A stretch of DNA of 64,000 bases from a bacterium BMS3Bbin13 (GTDB lineage Bacteria; Pseudomonadota; Gammaproteobacteria; 21-64-14). The notes below the pieces were generated by a model that ran no database searches, was not told where the DNA came from, and saw only the letters and a program-made list of their open reading frames with translations. A program made the position numbers and the translations under genes. Positions 54,335-64,000 of the stretch are shown here, in pieces. Numbering within the stretch: the stretch's first letter is position 1; each line of letters begins with the position of its first letter. The stretch spans positions 1 through 64,000 of the forward strand of contig BDTW01000061.1 of assembly GCA_002897735.1 (NCBI GenBank), read 5' to 3'.

Positions 54335-54592
54335 CCCGGATTTCGCTACGCTATATCCGGGCTACGAGATGGGGGATGGATCCCTGTAGCCTGGATGCAG
54401 GCCGAAGGCCGAAATCCGGGGTGTTGGATTGGTGGTGGGTTTCCCCCGGATTTCGCTACGCTGTATCCGGGCTACGAGATGGGGGATGGAGCCCTGTAGC
54501 CTGGATGCAGGCCGAAGGCTGAAATCCGGGGTGTTGGATTGGTGTGTGGGCTTCCCGGATTTCGCTTCGCTGTATCCGGGCTACGAGACTTG
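54335..54592. repeat. Tandem about 110-bp palindromic repeat (about 2.3 copies) between lpxC and the DUF721 gene
   Basis: 'cccggatttcgc(t)acgct.tatccgggctacgagatgggggatgga.ccctgtagcctggatgcaggccgaaggc.gaaatccggggtgttggattggtg' begins at 54335, 54445 and 54554. Confidence 0.92.
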
Positions 54593-54648
54593 GAAGGTCG
54601 TCGCGCTCGTAGCCGGGGAAACGGGTCGGCGGGCATCTCCCTTCTCCT

Positions 54649-55113
54649 TCATCGCGCCGGCCCCCCGCGCCGGCCCGAGAGCCGTTCCAGGGCCGCCCGC
54701 AGCGCCGGGTCGTGCACCGTGCGTGCGTAGTCGCGGATGAGCCGGGCGCTGTCCGCGGACAGGCGTGCGCGTCGCGCGGTCCCGCGCTCCGGCATCGTGC
54801 CGGTCCGCGGGGGTGCCACCCGGATCTGGATGTGCGCGACGCTGTGACCCGACCGGATCAGGCACGCCAGCAGGTCGGCGCACTGGTAGCGCAGCCGGGC
54901 GGACCAGGCCGGGGAATCCGTCACCAACCGCAGGCGACTGTGCTCGAGTCCGGCCACACGTACCTGCTGGCCGCCCGGAACGGACCCCAGGCAGCGCTGC
55001 ACCTCGCGCTCCAGGGCGCGGAGGTGGCGGACCCGGCGGACCAGGTCGCGGCAGACGCCGTTTTCCGGGTCCAGGAGTCGGCGCATCGGTGCTGGAAATC
55101 CCTTGTCCGCCAC
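54649..55113 (-). CDS. DUF721 (DciA-like) protein
   Basis: LRALEREVQRCLGSVPGGQQVRVAGLEHSRLRLVTDSPAWSARLRYQCADLLACL; convergent with lpxC and divergent from the M23 gene upstream of secA. Start may be ATG 55086. Confidence 0.8.
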   Translation of the reverse strand: MADKGFPAPMRRLLDPENGVCRDLVRRVRHLRALEREVQRCLGSVPGGQQVRVAGLEHSRLRLVTDSPAWSARLRYQCADLLACLIRSGHSVAHIQIRVAPPRTGTMPERGTARRARLSADSARLIRDYARTVHDPALRAALERLSGRRGGPAR

Positions 55114-55170
55114 AGTATCCTCCGGCGCTATGGACCCTGCGGATCGCAGTGGACTCTATAATCCGGGATC

Positions 55171-56163
55171 ATGCCATATAACGACCCCGCGCACGACACC
55201 GGAGCACTGTCTAAACTCCGTGCCGCAATAGCCGATAAGGCGAGCATGATCAATATCCTATGCTTCTCACGCCGGGTCCGCCGCCCGTTCTGCCTGGACT
55301 TGGCCCGGCCCCGGTACGCAGTGGCGCTCCTGCTCGCCCTGACCGCGCTGGGCGCGGTCGCCGGCTACGGCGGCTACCGGCTCGGGGTCGAGCGGTCCCG
55401 GGTGCTGACCCGGGCGATGGTCCGGGAGGTGGCCTCCCAGCAAGAGGAGATCCACCGCGCCGAGCGCGATGCGCGTGCCAACATCGACGCACTGGCCCTG
55501 CGACTCGGGCGGATGCAGGCCGACGTGATCCGCATCGACGCCCTCGGCCAGCGCCTGGTCGAGATGGCCAAGCTGGACAAGGGGGAATTCGATTTCGACC
55601 GGCCTCCGGCCCGGGGCGGTCCGGGCGACTCTTCCGAACTGGAATCGGTATCGACGCCGGATTTCATGGCCTCGCTGCGCAGGCTCTCCGCGCAGCTCTC
55701 CGATCGCGAGCAGCAACTCCAGGTGCTGGAGACGTTGCTAATGCACCGCAGGCTCCGGAAGGAGGTGCAACCGGCCGGTTGGCCGATCGCGCACGGCTGG
55801 ATCTCCTCCTATTTCGGACGCCGGACCGATCCCTTCACCGGGCGCCCGGAGTTTCACCCGGGCGTGGATTTCGCGGGACGCGAGGGCAGCGCGGTGGAGG
55901 CCGTGGCCGCCGGCATCGTGACCTGGGCGGGCTCCCGCTACGGCTACGGCAATCTCGTGGAGATCGACCACGGTAACGGCTATGTCACGCTGTACGGCCA
56001 TAATGAGAAACTGCTGGTGCGCGTGGGGGAGAAGGTCGCGCAGGGCCAGGAGATCGCGTTGATGGGGTCCACCGGTCGCTCCACGGGGCCGCACGTGCAC
56101 TTCGAAGTACACGATCACGGCAAGCTCATCGATCCCGTCCGACTGGTGCGGAACCGGCGCTGA
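55171..56163 (+). CDS. M23 family metallopeptidase (NlpD/EnvC-like LytM domain)
   Basis: GWISSYFGRRTDPFTGRPEFHPGVDFAGREGSAVEAVAAGIVTWAGSRYGYGNLVEIDHGNGYVTLYGHNEKLLV..GSTGRSTGPHVHFEV; start may be ATG 55246. Confidence 0.95.
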   Translation: MPYNDPAHDTGALSKLRAAIADKASMINILCFSRRVRRPFCLDLARPRYAVALLLALTALGAVAGYGGYRLGVERSRVLTRAMVREVASQQEEIHRAERDARANIDALALRLGRMQADVIRIDALGQRLVEMAKLDKGEFDFDRPPARGGPGDSSELESVSTPDFMASLRRLSAQLSDREQQLQVLETLLMHRRLRKEVQPAGWPIAHGWISSYFGRRTDPFTGRPEFHPGVDFAGREGSAVEAVAAGIVTWAGSRYGYGNLVEIDHGNGYVTLYGHNEKLLVRVGEKVAQGQEIALMGSTGRSTGPHVHFEVHDHGKLIDPVRLVRNRR

Positions 56164-56300
56164 GTCCGCGCCGCCGTCCGCCGCCCCGCGTCGTCCCCGG
56201 TCCCGCGCCGATGCCGGTGTGCGGCGGGTGGGGCAGTTGCGTTATCATAAAAGACTATATCTCACCCGCCCTGCGCACCCGGACCGAGACCCCGTAAAGA

Positions 56301-59021
56301 ATGGCCGCGAACTTCGTCAAACGCATCTTTGGCAGCCGTAATGAGAGGCTGGTCAAGCACTACCGCCGCACAGCCCACCGCATCAACGCACTGGAGCCCT
56401 CGGCCCAGGCCCTCTCGGATGAGGCCCTGCGCGCCAAGACCGACGAGTTTCGCAAGCGTCACCAGGGCGGCGAGAGCCTCGACGACCTGCTCCCCGAGGC
56501 CTTCGCGGTGGTGCGCGAGGCGGCGCGGCGCACCCTGAGCATGCGCCACTTCGACGTCCAGCTCATCGGCGGCATGGTGTTGCACGAGGGCAAGATCGCC
56601 GAGATGCGCACCGGCGAGGGCAAGACGCTGGTGGCGACGCTCGCCGCCTATCTCAACGCCCTTCCCGGCCGGGGCGTGCACATGGTGACGGTGAACGACT
56701 ACCTGGCGAAACGCGACTCGGCGTGGATGGGCGAGATCTACGAGTTTCTGGGGTTGACCGTGGGGGTCGTGGTGTCGGACATGCCGCCCGAGGAGAAACG
56801 CGTCGCCTATGAGGCCGATATCATCTACGGGACCAACAACGAGTTCGGCTTCGACTACCTGCGGGACAATATGGCGTTCCGCCTGGAGGACAAGGTCCAG
56901 CGCGATCTCCACTACGCCATCGTCGACGAGGTCGATTCGATCCTGATCGACGAGGCGCGCACGCCCTTGATCATTTCGGGGCCGTCCGATGACAGCGCCG
57001 GCCTGTACAAACAGCTCAACGAACTGGCGTCGAAGCTCACCCCCCAGGAAGAGGAGGACGGCCCCGGCGACTACAGCGTCGATGAGAAGCAGAAGCAGGT
57101 CTACCTGACCGAAGATGGGCACCAGCGCGTCGAGGAGTTGCTGGCGGAGATGGGGCTGCTGGACGAAGGTCAAAGCCTCTACGATGCCGCCAACCTCGCC
57201 CTGATGCATACCCTGAACGCCGCGTTGCGCGCCCATGCCCTTTACCACCGGGACGTGGAGTACATGGTTCGGGACAACGAGGTCATCATCGTCGACGAGT
57301 TCACCGGCCGTACCATGCCCGGGCGCCGCTGGTCGGAGGGCCTGCACCAGGCGGTGGAGGCCAAGGAGGGCGTCCCGATCCAGAGTGAGAACCAGACGCT
57401 CGCCTCCATTACCTTTCAGAACTACTTCCGCCTCTACGACAAGCTCGCGGGCATGACCGGGACCGCCGACACCGAGGCCTACGAGTTCCATAGCATCTAC
57501 GGTCTGGAGGTGACCGTCATCCCGACCCACAAGCCCATGATTCGTGATGACAAGGGCGATCTGGTCTATCTCACGGCCCGCGAGAAGTTCGAGGCGATCG
57601 TGGCGGACGTGTGCGAGTGCTACGAGCGCGGCCAGCCGGTGCTGGTAGGGACCGCGTCCATCGAGGCCTCCGAACACCTCTCCGCCCTGCTCAAGGAGGC
57701 CGGCGCCACCTACGAGGTGTTGAACGCCAAGTTCCACGAGAGGGAGGCGCACATCGTGGCCCAGGCCGGCCGGCCCAAGGCCGTCACCATCGCCACCAAC
57801 ATGGCCGGGCGCGGCACGGATATCGTACTCGGCGGCAACCTGCAGGCGGAGTTGGCGGAGATCGACTCGGCCGACGAAGCCACGGTGCGGCGGATCCGCG
57901 AGGACTGGCAGCGCCGCCACGATGAGGTGCTGGCGCTCGGCGGCCTGCACATCGTCGGGACCGAACGCCACGAGTCGCGGCGTATCGACAATCAGTTGCG
58001 CGGGCGCTCCGGGCGTCAGGGCGATCCGGGTTCGACCCGGTTCTACCTGTCCCTGGAAGACAACCTGATGCGAATCTTCGCCTCCGATCGCGTTTCGGCG
58101 ATCATGCAGAAACTCGGCATGCAGGAGGGCGAGGCCATCGAGCACCCGTGGGTGAGCAAGGCGATCGAAAACGCCCAACGCAAGGTCGAGGCGCACAACT
58201 TCGATATCCGCAAGAACCTCCTGGAGTACGACGACGTCGCCAACGACCAGCGCAAGGTCATCTACGGCCAGCGCAACGAACTGCTCTCGGAAGAAGACGT
58301 CTCGGAGACGGTCCAGGCGATCCGCGGCGACGTGGTCAACGCGGTGATCGACCAATACATGCCCCGCCAGAGCATGGAGGAACAGTGGGACCTGCCGGGG
58401 CTGGAGGAGGCCCTGGATCGCGAGTTCGCCCTGCACGTCCCGGTCCGCGAATGGCTGGAAGCCGATGAGCATCTCGACGACGAGGGGGGGCGCGCGCGCG
58501 TGCTCGAGGAACTCGAAAAGGTCTACGCGGAGAAGGAAGCGGCGGTCGGGAGCGAGGTCCTGCGTCACTTCGAGCAGGCGGTGCTGCTGCAGGTGCTCGA
58601 CTCCCATTGGAAGGAGCACCTGGCGGCGATGGACTACCTGCGTCAGGGTATCGGGCTGCGCGGCTACGCGCAGGTGGACCCGACCCAGGAGTACAAGCGC
58701 GAGGCCTTCGAGATGTTCTCGGAGATGCTCGAGCGCATCAAGCAGGAGACCATCGCGATCCTTTCGCGCGTGCAGGTGCGCGCCGAGGAGGAGGTCGAGG
58801 CGATGGAGGAGCAGCGCCGCGCGAACATGCCCCCGCACATGCGCTACGAGCATGCCGAGGCCTCGGCCCTTGCCGCGGGCGAGGCGGCGGACGCCGGTGC
58901 GGAACCGGCGGAGCCGTCGCATACGCCCTTTGTGCGCGGCAGCCGCAAGGTGGGGCGCAACGAGCCCTGCCCGTGCGGATCGGGCCGCAAGTACAAGCAG
59001 TGCCACGGCCGGCTCGCGTGA
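56301..59021 (+). CDS. secA: Preprotein translocase ATPase SecA
   Basis: [37 protein letters not shown]-terminal zinc site [14 protein letters not shown]. Confidence 0.99.
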   Translation: MAANFVKRIFGSRNERLVKHYRRTAHRINALEPSAQALSDEALRAKTDEFRKRHQGGESLDDLLPEAFAVVREAARRTLSMRHFDVQLIGGMVLHEGKIAEMRTGEGKTLVATLAAYLNALPGRGVHMVTVNDYLAKRDSAWMGEIYEFLGLTVGVVVSDMPPEEKRVAYEADIIYGTNNEFGFDYLRDNMAFRLEDKVQRDLHYAIVDEVDSILIDEARTPLIISGPSDDSAGLYKQLNELASKLTPQEEEDGPGDYSVDEKQKQVYLTEDGHQRVEELLAEMGLLDEGQSLYDAANLALMHTLNAALRAHALYHRDVEYMVRDNEVIIVDEFTGRTMPGRRWSEGLHQAVEAKEGVPIQSENQTLASITFQNYFRLYDKLAGMTGTADTEAYEFHSIYGLEVTVIPTHKPMIRDDKGDLVYLTAREKFEAIVADVCECYERGQPVLVGTASIEASEHLSALLKEAGATYEVLNAKFHEREAHIVAQAGRPKAVTIATNMAGRGTDIVLGGNLQAELAEIDSADEATVRRIREDWQRRHDEVLALGGLHIVGTERHESRRIDNQLRGRSGRQGDPGSTRFYLSLEDNLMRIFASDRVSAIMQKLGMQEGEAIEHPWVSKAIENAQRKVEAHNFDIRKNLLEYDDVANDQRKVIYGQRNELLSEEDVSETVQAIRGDVVNAVIDQYMPRQSMEEQWDLPGLEEALDREFALHVPVREWLEADEHLDDEGGRARVLEELEKVYAEKEAAVGSEVLRHFEQAVLLQVLDSHWKEHLAAMDYLRQGIGLRGYAQVDPTQEYKREAFEMFSEMLERIKQETIAILSRVQVRAEEEVEAMEEQRRANMPPHMRYEHAEASALAAGEAADAGAEPAEPSHTPFVRGSRKVGRNEPCPCGSGRKYKQCHGRLA

Positions 59022-59054
59022 ACGCACCGGCCGGGGTCGCGGGCGCCTGAACCC

Positions 59055-60263
59055 ATGACCGTGCGAGCGCCGGTTACGCTCGCCCTCGAGCCGGTGGCGG
59101 GGGTGCGGCTGGGCAGCACCGCTGCGGGTATCCGGCGCCCCGGCCGCCGCGACCTGGTGGTCCTGGAACTGGCCCCGGGGAGCACCTGCGCCGCGGTATT
59201 CACCCGTAACGCGTTCCAGGCGGCGCCTGTGCGGGTGGCCCGCGAGCACTTGGCGAGCGCCGCGCCGCGATACCTGTTGATCAATACCGGCAACGCGAAC
59301 GCCGGCACCGGCGCCGACGGGATCCGCGATGCGCGCACCTGCTGCGCCGCGCTGGCGCGAGAGGTCGGCTGTGCGCCCGGGCAGATCCTGCCCTTCTCGA
59401 CCGGCGTCATCGGCGAGCCGCTGCCGGTCGATCGGGTGACGGCCGCGCTGCCCGAGGTCGTGGCCGCCCTGGCCGCCGACGGCTGGGCGCACGCCGCCGA
59501 AGGCATCATGACCACGGACACGATCCCCAAGGGCGTCTCGCGACGGGTGGACGCCGACGGCGTCGTGCTGACGGTCACGGGCATCGCGAAGGGCGCCGGC
59601 ATGATCCGCCCGGACATGGCCACGATGCTCGCCTTCGTGGCGACCGACGCGGCGGTGGAGCCCCCCTGGCTGCAGGCGTGCCTGGAGCGCGCGGTGGCCG
59701 AATCGTTCCATTGCATCACCGTCGACGGCGATACCTCGACCAACGATGCCTGCGTGCTGGCGGCCACCGGGCGGCAGCATCTACCGCCCGGTGCGCAGGC
59801 GCTGGAACGTCTCGAGGCCGCGGTGCGCGAGGTGTGCATCGAACTGGCTCGGGGGCTCGTGCGTGACGGCGAGGGCGCCACCAAGCTCATCACCGTCGAG
59901 GTGTGCGGCGGCGCCGATGCGCCCGAGTGCCGGCGGGTCGCCGATGCCGTCGCGCAGTCGCCGCTGGTGAAGACCGCGTTCTTCGCGGGCGATCCCAATT
60001 GGGGGCGGATCCTCGCCGCGGTGGGCCGGGCGGGCGTTACGGCGCTGGATATCGCGCGGGTGACGATTCACCTGGATGACGTGTGTATCGTGCGCGCCGG
60101 CGCCCGGGCGCCGGAGTACCGCGAGGAGCGGGGGCGCGAGGTGATGGCCCTCGACGAGATCACGGTACGCGTGGACCTCGGTCGCGGGGAGGCGGGCGTG
60201 CGGCTTTGGACCTGCGATCTCTCCTACGACTACGTGCGCATCAACGCCGAGTATCGTACGTGA
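59055..60263 (+). CDS. argJ: Glutamate N-acetyltransferase / amino-acid acetyltransferase ArgJ
   Basis: [51 protein letters not shown] (autocleavage K-G-AGMI..P-MATML); [18 protein letters not shown]. Confidence 0.97.
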   Translation: MTVRAPVTLALEPVAGVRLGSTAAGIRRPGRRDLVVLELAPGSTCAAVFTRNAFQAAPVRVAREHLASAAPRYLLINTGNANAGTGADGIRDARTCCAALAREVGCAPGQILPFSTGVIGEPLPVDRVTAALPEVVAALAADGWAHAAEGIMTTDTIPKGVSRRVDADGVVLTVTGIAKGAGMIRPDMATMLAFVATDAAVEPPWLQACLERAVAESFHCITVDGDTSTNDACVLAATGRQHLPPGAQALERLEAAVREVCIELARGLVRDGEGATKLITVEVCGGADAPECRRVADAVAQSPLVKTAFFAGDPNWGRILAAVGRAGVTALDIARVTIHLDDVCIVRAGARAPEYREERGREVMALDEITVRVDLGRGEAGVRLWTCDLSYDYVRINAEYRT

Positions 60264-60290
60264 TCGGCGCGGCGCGGGTGTCCGCCGCCT

Positions 60291-60384
60291 CGTAGCCCGG
60301 ATACAGCGAAGCGAAATCCGGGAACAGACATCATCGTCGATCCATTCCCCGGATTTCGGCCTTCGGCCTGTATCCGGGCTACGG
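60291..60384. repeat. Paired REP-like palindrome (CGTAGCCCGGAT...ATCCGGGCTACG)
   Basis: cgtagcccggatacagcgaagcgaaatccggg...ccccggatttcggccttcggcctgtatccgggctacg; same family as 11.1 and 54.3 kb. Confidence 0.88.
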
Positions 60385-60428
60385 GGGCACGATCTCCAGG
60401 TCCGGCAGGCCGGGCGATCAGGGCGACC

Positions 60429-61373
60429 ATGATGGAATCCATTCACGTGGCGGCGGCGGCGATACTCGATGCGCGCGGGCGGGTGTTGATCGCCCGCCGC
60501 GCGCCCGATGCCCCCCAAGGTGGCCTGTGGGAGTTTCCGGGCGGGAAACTGGAGCCCGGCGAGTCCGTGGAGCAGGCCCTGCACCGCGAACTCGACGAGG
60601 AACTCGGGATCGGCGTCGAGGACGCGCGCCCCCTGATCCGGATCCGCCATGCCTATCCGGATCGGACGGTCCTGCTGGACGTCTGGCGCGTGGATCGCTA
60701 TCGCGGCACGCCGAGCGGCCGGCAGGGGCAGCCGTTGGAGTGGGTGTTGCCGCAGGATCCGGGCGCACGGGTCTTCCCGGCCGCCGATCGCCCGGTGCTC
60801 ACCGCCCTGCGCCTCCCCGATCGCTACCTCATCACTCCGGAGCCGGGGCCGGACGCGGCGCGGTTCCTGGACACCCTGGAACGGCGCGTGGCCTCCGGTG
60901 CGGCCCTGGTCCGGTTGCGCGCCCGATCCCAGGCGCCGGACCGCTTCCGATGGCTCGCCGCCGAGGCGCTGGAGCGCTGCCGGCGCCATGGGGCGCGACT
61001 GCTCATCAACGGGCCGGCCGATCTGGCGCGCGAACTCGCGGTGGACGGCGTGCATCTCACGGCGCACGCCCTCGGATCCCTGTCCGCGCGCCCGCTGCCG
61101 GAGGGGTACTGGGTGGGAGCGTCCTGTCACGATGCCGCCGAACTGAGGCGCGCCGCGCATTTGGGTGTCGACTTCGCCGTGCTCTCCCCGGTGCGATCCA
61201 CCCCGAGCCATCCCGATGCGCGCGCGCTGGGTTGGGAGGAGTTCGCCAAGCGGGTCGACCCGGCACCGTTCCCGGTCTATGCGCTCGGCGGTGTCGGGCC
61301 GCGGGACCTGGAGTCCGCGTTCCGGCACGGCGCCCAGGGGATCGCCGCGATCCGGGGCCTGTGGAACGGCTGA
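60429..61373 (+). CDS. MutT-type Nudix hydrolase fused to a thiamine-monophosphate-synthase-like (TenI/ThiE) domain
   Basis: Nudix box GKLEPGESVEQALHRELDEELGI; C-terminal RLLINGPADLARELAVDGVHLTAHAL...VGASCHDAAELRRAAHLGVDFAVLSPVRSTPSHPDARALGWEEFAKRVDPAPFPVYALGGVGPRDLESAFRHGAQGIAAIRGLW. Confidence 0.94.
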   Translation: MMESIHVAAAAILDARGRVLIARRAPDAPQGGLWEFPGGKLEPGESVEQALHRELDEELGIGVEDARPLIRIRHAYPDRTVLLDVWRVDRYRGTPSGRQGQPLEWVLPQDPGARVFPAADRPVLTALRLPDRYLITPEPGPDAARFLDTLERRVASGAALVRLRARSQAPDRFRWLAAEALERCRRHGARLLINGPADLARELAVDGVHLTAHALGSLSARPLPEGYWVGASCHDAAELRRAAHLGVDFAVLSPVRSTPSHPDARALGWEEFAKRVDPAPFPVYALGGVGPRDLESAFRHGAQGIAAIRGLWNG

Positions 61374-61423
61374 TCCGGTACGCCGCAGGCGAGGCGAGGT
61401 TGACCGCCCTAACCTGATCGTCG

Positions 61424-61566
61424 CCGGCCGGGCGAGCCCGGCCCTACGCGGCCGCGGGTGCGGCGGGACCCGGTAGGGCGGGGCTCGCCCCGCCGACGAC
61501 ATTGGAGATTCCCCATGCCGCGCGGATACGGTTCCGCGTTGTGTCGGCCGGCCAAGGCCGGCCCTA
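61424..61566. repeat. Cluster of three REP-like hairpins between the Nudix gene and yacG
   Basis: ccggccgggcgagcccggccctac (61424-61446), gtagggcggggctcgccccgccgac (61473-61497), tcggccggccaaggccggccctac (61543-61566). Confidence 0.88.
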
Positions 61567-61614
61567 CAGGCGCCCTCTCATCGAGAGGAGCCGGCGGGCC
61601 TTGGCCCGGCGCGG

Positions 61615-61836
61615 TCAGTGCCCGGTCTCCTCGTCCGGTTCCGCGCCATGACCCGAATCGGGCGCCAAGTCGCCATCGGCGGGTTCGCCGGGGATCGAGC
61701 GTGTGCCGTCCAGCCAGGCCCCCAGGTCGATGAGCCGGCAGCGCTCGCTGCAGAACGGGCGCCATCGGCTGCGCGACGACCATTCGACGGGTCGTCCGCA
61801 GGTCGGGCATGGGACATGGCGCGGCGTGGATTCCAT
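61615..61836 (-). CDS. yacG: DNA gyrase inhibitor YacG (zinc-binding)
   Basis: [37 protein letters not shown]. Confidence 0.95.
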   Translation of the reverse strand: MESTPRHVPCPTCGRPVEWSSRSRWRPFCSERCRLIDLGAWLDGTRSIPGEPADGDLAPDSGHGAEPDEETGH

Positions 61837-61880
61837 GCGTTACCTGCCGGGCCGTGGGGCCGGGTCGTTGCGTACCGGGC

Positions 61881-62669
61881 TCAGCACGTGCAACAGGCGA
61901 GTTCGAAGTGTACGTCGCGGTCGGCCGGCACCGCGCGCGCCTCGGGGCTCGCCTGTTCCAGGAACCGAATGGTGTATCGGTGCCGGCCGGCGCTGATCTC
62001 CGGGAAGCAGCCGGCCCCGTCGGGCAGCGCGACGCGCATCATCTGGTACGGGAGGCTCGGATCGAGGTTCTGCTGCAGGAATCCGCGTTCGGCGCACATC
62101 GCAATCGGCCGTGCACTCTGGCGGATCAGGAACAATATCAGAGTGATCGGCCGGTACAGGGGCTCGAAGGCGTTGAACCACCCGCTGAGGTGTCGGTAAC
62201 GCGTCTCCGGATCCTGCTGCAACCAGAAGTGATAGCCCGGCAGGTCGAATTCGCAGGTGCCCCCGGGAATCGCGCTGCGCTGGCGGATGCTCGCGAGAAA
62301 ATCGTTCTCCCGCAGATCCTGTGCGAACTGGGCGCTGGATCCGTAGAGGTGCTCCATGAGAGCGTCCAGTTCCTGCAGCAGATTCACCAGGCGCTCGCGG
62401 TCCACGCCGGGGCGCTCCTTGAGGCGCGCGAGATGCGAAGCACGGCGCTCCAGTTCCTTGATCAGTTCGGCCTTGAGGTCATTGCGGCCGAGGATGCACA
62501 GGATCTCCAGGATGCCTTGCAGCGTGGCCCGGCTGTCCCATGCCGTGTGCCCGCCGAGGCAGTGAAGCGTGTTCTTGAACAAGAACTCGAGGCGCAGAAA
62601 GGCGCGTATCCGCTCGTTGAGCGGGTATTCGTAATAGAGCTTCGATGAGGCTTCCTCCGTGGCCGTCAT
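61881..62669 (-). CDS. zapD: Cell division protein ZapD
   Basis: YYEYPLNERIRAFLRLEFLFKNTLHCLGG; RLLLP-type C-terminus; between coaE and yacG; start ATG 62669. Confidence 0.95.
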   Translation of the reverse strand: MTATEEASSKLYYEYPLNERIRAFLRLEFLFKNTLHCLGGHTAWDSRATLQGILEILCILGRNDLKAELIKELERRASHLARLKERPGVDRERLVNLLQELDALMEHLYGSSAQFAQDLRENDFLASIRQRSAIPGGTCEFDLPGYHFWLQQDPETRYRHLSGWFNAFEPLYRPITLILFLIRQSARPIAMCAERGFLQQNLDPSLPYQMMRVALPDGAGCFPEISAGRHRYTIRFLEQASPEARAVPADRDVHFELACCTC

Positions 62670-62713
62670 GTCGCGTCCCGGCGCCTCCCGCATCCGTTGC
62701 CGCGTCCCGCTGC

Positions 62714-63346
62714 TCACCCCGGCCGGTCCGCGGTCCCGGGGTGAGCAGCGCACGCCCGGGCGAGCTGCAGATAGCGCCGGTGCAATGCCTCCACCCGGCG
62801 CTCCAGCGTCGGCAGGTCGCGGTCATTGACGAGAACATCATCGGCGGCGGCGAGGCGCCGTTCGCGGCCGACCTGAGCACTCATCACGGCATCCACCTGC
62901 GCCCGGGAGAGCCCGTCGCGGGCGCAGGCCCGTTCGCGCTGCACGGACTCCGGGACATCCACCACCAAGACCCGCTGCACAAACGACCACTCCCCACTTT
63001 CGAGCAACAGCGGAACCACTACGATAGCATAGGGCGCGGCCAGATCCGCAAGCCGTTTCCGGGCCCGGGCGCGGATTTCGGGGTGCAGGATCGCCTCCAG
63101 GCGCCGTCGTTGCTCCGCGTCCGCGAATACCCGCGCACGCAGAGCGGCGCGGTCGAGGGTCCCGGCCGGGGTGAGGACCGCGCGCCCGAACTCCTCCGCG
63201 ATCCGCGCCAGGGCGGGGGTCCCGGGTTCGACCGCCTCGCGCGCGATTGTATCGGTATCGATCACCGGCACGCCGCGCGCCGCGAAGAAGCGCGCCGCGG
63301 TGGACTTGCCGCTACCGATACCTCCGGTCAGCCCGACGATCAGCAT
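62714..63346 (-). CDS. coaE: Dephospho-CoA kinase
   Basis: MLIVGLTGGIGSGKSTAARFFAARGVPVIDTDTIAREAVEPG; start ATG 63346. Confidence 0.97.
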   Translation of the reverse strand: MLIVGLTGGIGSGKSTAARFFAARGVPVIDTDTIAREAVEPGTPALARIAEEFGRAVLTPAGTLDRAALRARVFADAEQRRRLEAILHPEIRARARKRLADLAAPYAIVVVPLLLESGEWSFVQRVLVVDVPESVQRERACARDGLSRAQVDAVMSAQVGRERRLAAADDVLVNDRDLPTLERRVEALHRRYLQLARACAAHPGTADRPG

Positions 63347-64000
63347 GGACGAACCTCGTGGTGGAACGGATCCCGGGGGGGGCCAGTGTAGGGCCTCCGG
63401 CAGGGGATCCGTAACCCCCCTATCTCGCCAAGCAAAGGATAAGGGCCATGAGATCCAATGGTGCATTGGGCTCTATCGGGCGGGTTTGAACACAGGGACC
63501 TTCTCCGAGGGAGAAGGACAGGATGAGGGGATCCAGGAGCGAAGCGATACGGCTTCTCGCGTTCGATGTGCGCCGATGCCCCGTGGCCGAATACTTTCGG
63601 CGTGAGCGCCTCTCCGAGCTTTGCGGGACCACCTTTTTCGAGGTGCCGGCGTCGACGGTGTAGGGTCCGATCTGCAGAATTAAGCGCGTGCTCCGGCAGT
63701 GCTCACTATGCTGCGTTACGGGGCACTTCGAACGAAAGTCGAGCGACCGTTCATACATAGACCAGACGTTGTCCAGGGTCAGGCGCGCCCGGTCGCGGCG
63801 GTGGGCGCCGGCATACCGGCGATAGGCGGCTCGCGCCTTTGTAAGTCCAAATTCGGGCGCCGATGGATGCAATATCGGCCGCAGCAACTATTTTTTCGGC
63901 TTCAAAAACAGCGGATCAGAAGCATGGCCGATGACTGAAGATCCCCGTGTCGGTCGTTCGATTTTGTCTCTGACTACCATATAAAACAATAGGTTAAATC

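Noticed and set aside
56262-59780. 1172-aa minus-strand ORF
   Set aside because: Antisense shadow of secA/argJ in GC-rich DNA; low-complexity His/Arg/Leu/Val composition and no domain signatures, while the plus strand encodes clear SecA.
63420-63887. 155-aa minus-strand ORF as a genuine gene
   Set aside because: No recognisable motif, no good RBS, unusual composition; kept only as part of the anomalous-region observation.

Overview
This 64 kb window is a GC-rich gammaproteobacterial-type chromosome segment. It is mostly conserved cell-envelope housekeeping. In order it carries: rapZ(partial)-hprK-ptsN-hpf-rpoN-lptB-lptA-lptC-kdsC-kdsD (minus strand); mlaFEDCB-ibaG-murA-hisG-hisD-hisC (plus); an LptF/LptG pair (minus); a lipid-biosynthesis locus; a Nif3-like gene; sspA-sspB; an FAD-linked oxidase, diaA-like SIS protein, yraN and lpoA (minus); rsmI; a TPR gene; RNase P RNA; the dcw cluster mraZ-rsmH-ftsL-ftsI-murE-murF-mraY-murD-ftsW-murG-murC-murB-ddl-ftsQ-ftsA-ftsZ; lpxC; a DUF721 gene; an M23 peptidase; secA; argJ; a Nudix/TMP-synthase-like fusion; yacG, zapD and coaE. 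The most notable element is an apparent bacterial sphingolipid (ceramide) pathway at about 19.9-26.2 kb: a GNAT-fold protein like bacterial ceramide synthase, a divergent acyl-ACP/AMP ligase, an NAD-dependent epimerase/dehydratase (CerR-like), a dedicated ACP and a serine-palmitoyltransferase-like alpha-oxoamine synthase. The putative ceramide synthase lies directly upstream of, and on the same strand as, lptF-lptG. This suggests a synthesis-plus-export module placed between hisC and sspA. Several families of REP-like palindromes occur at gene borders, including about four tandem copies of a 214-bp composite unit. All calls come from reading the sequence; no database search was run.
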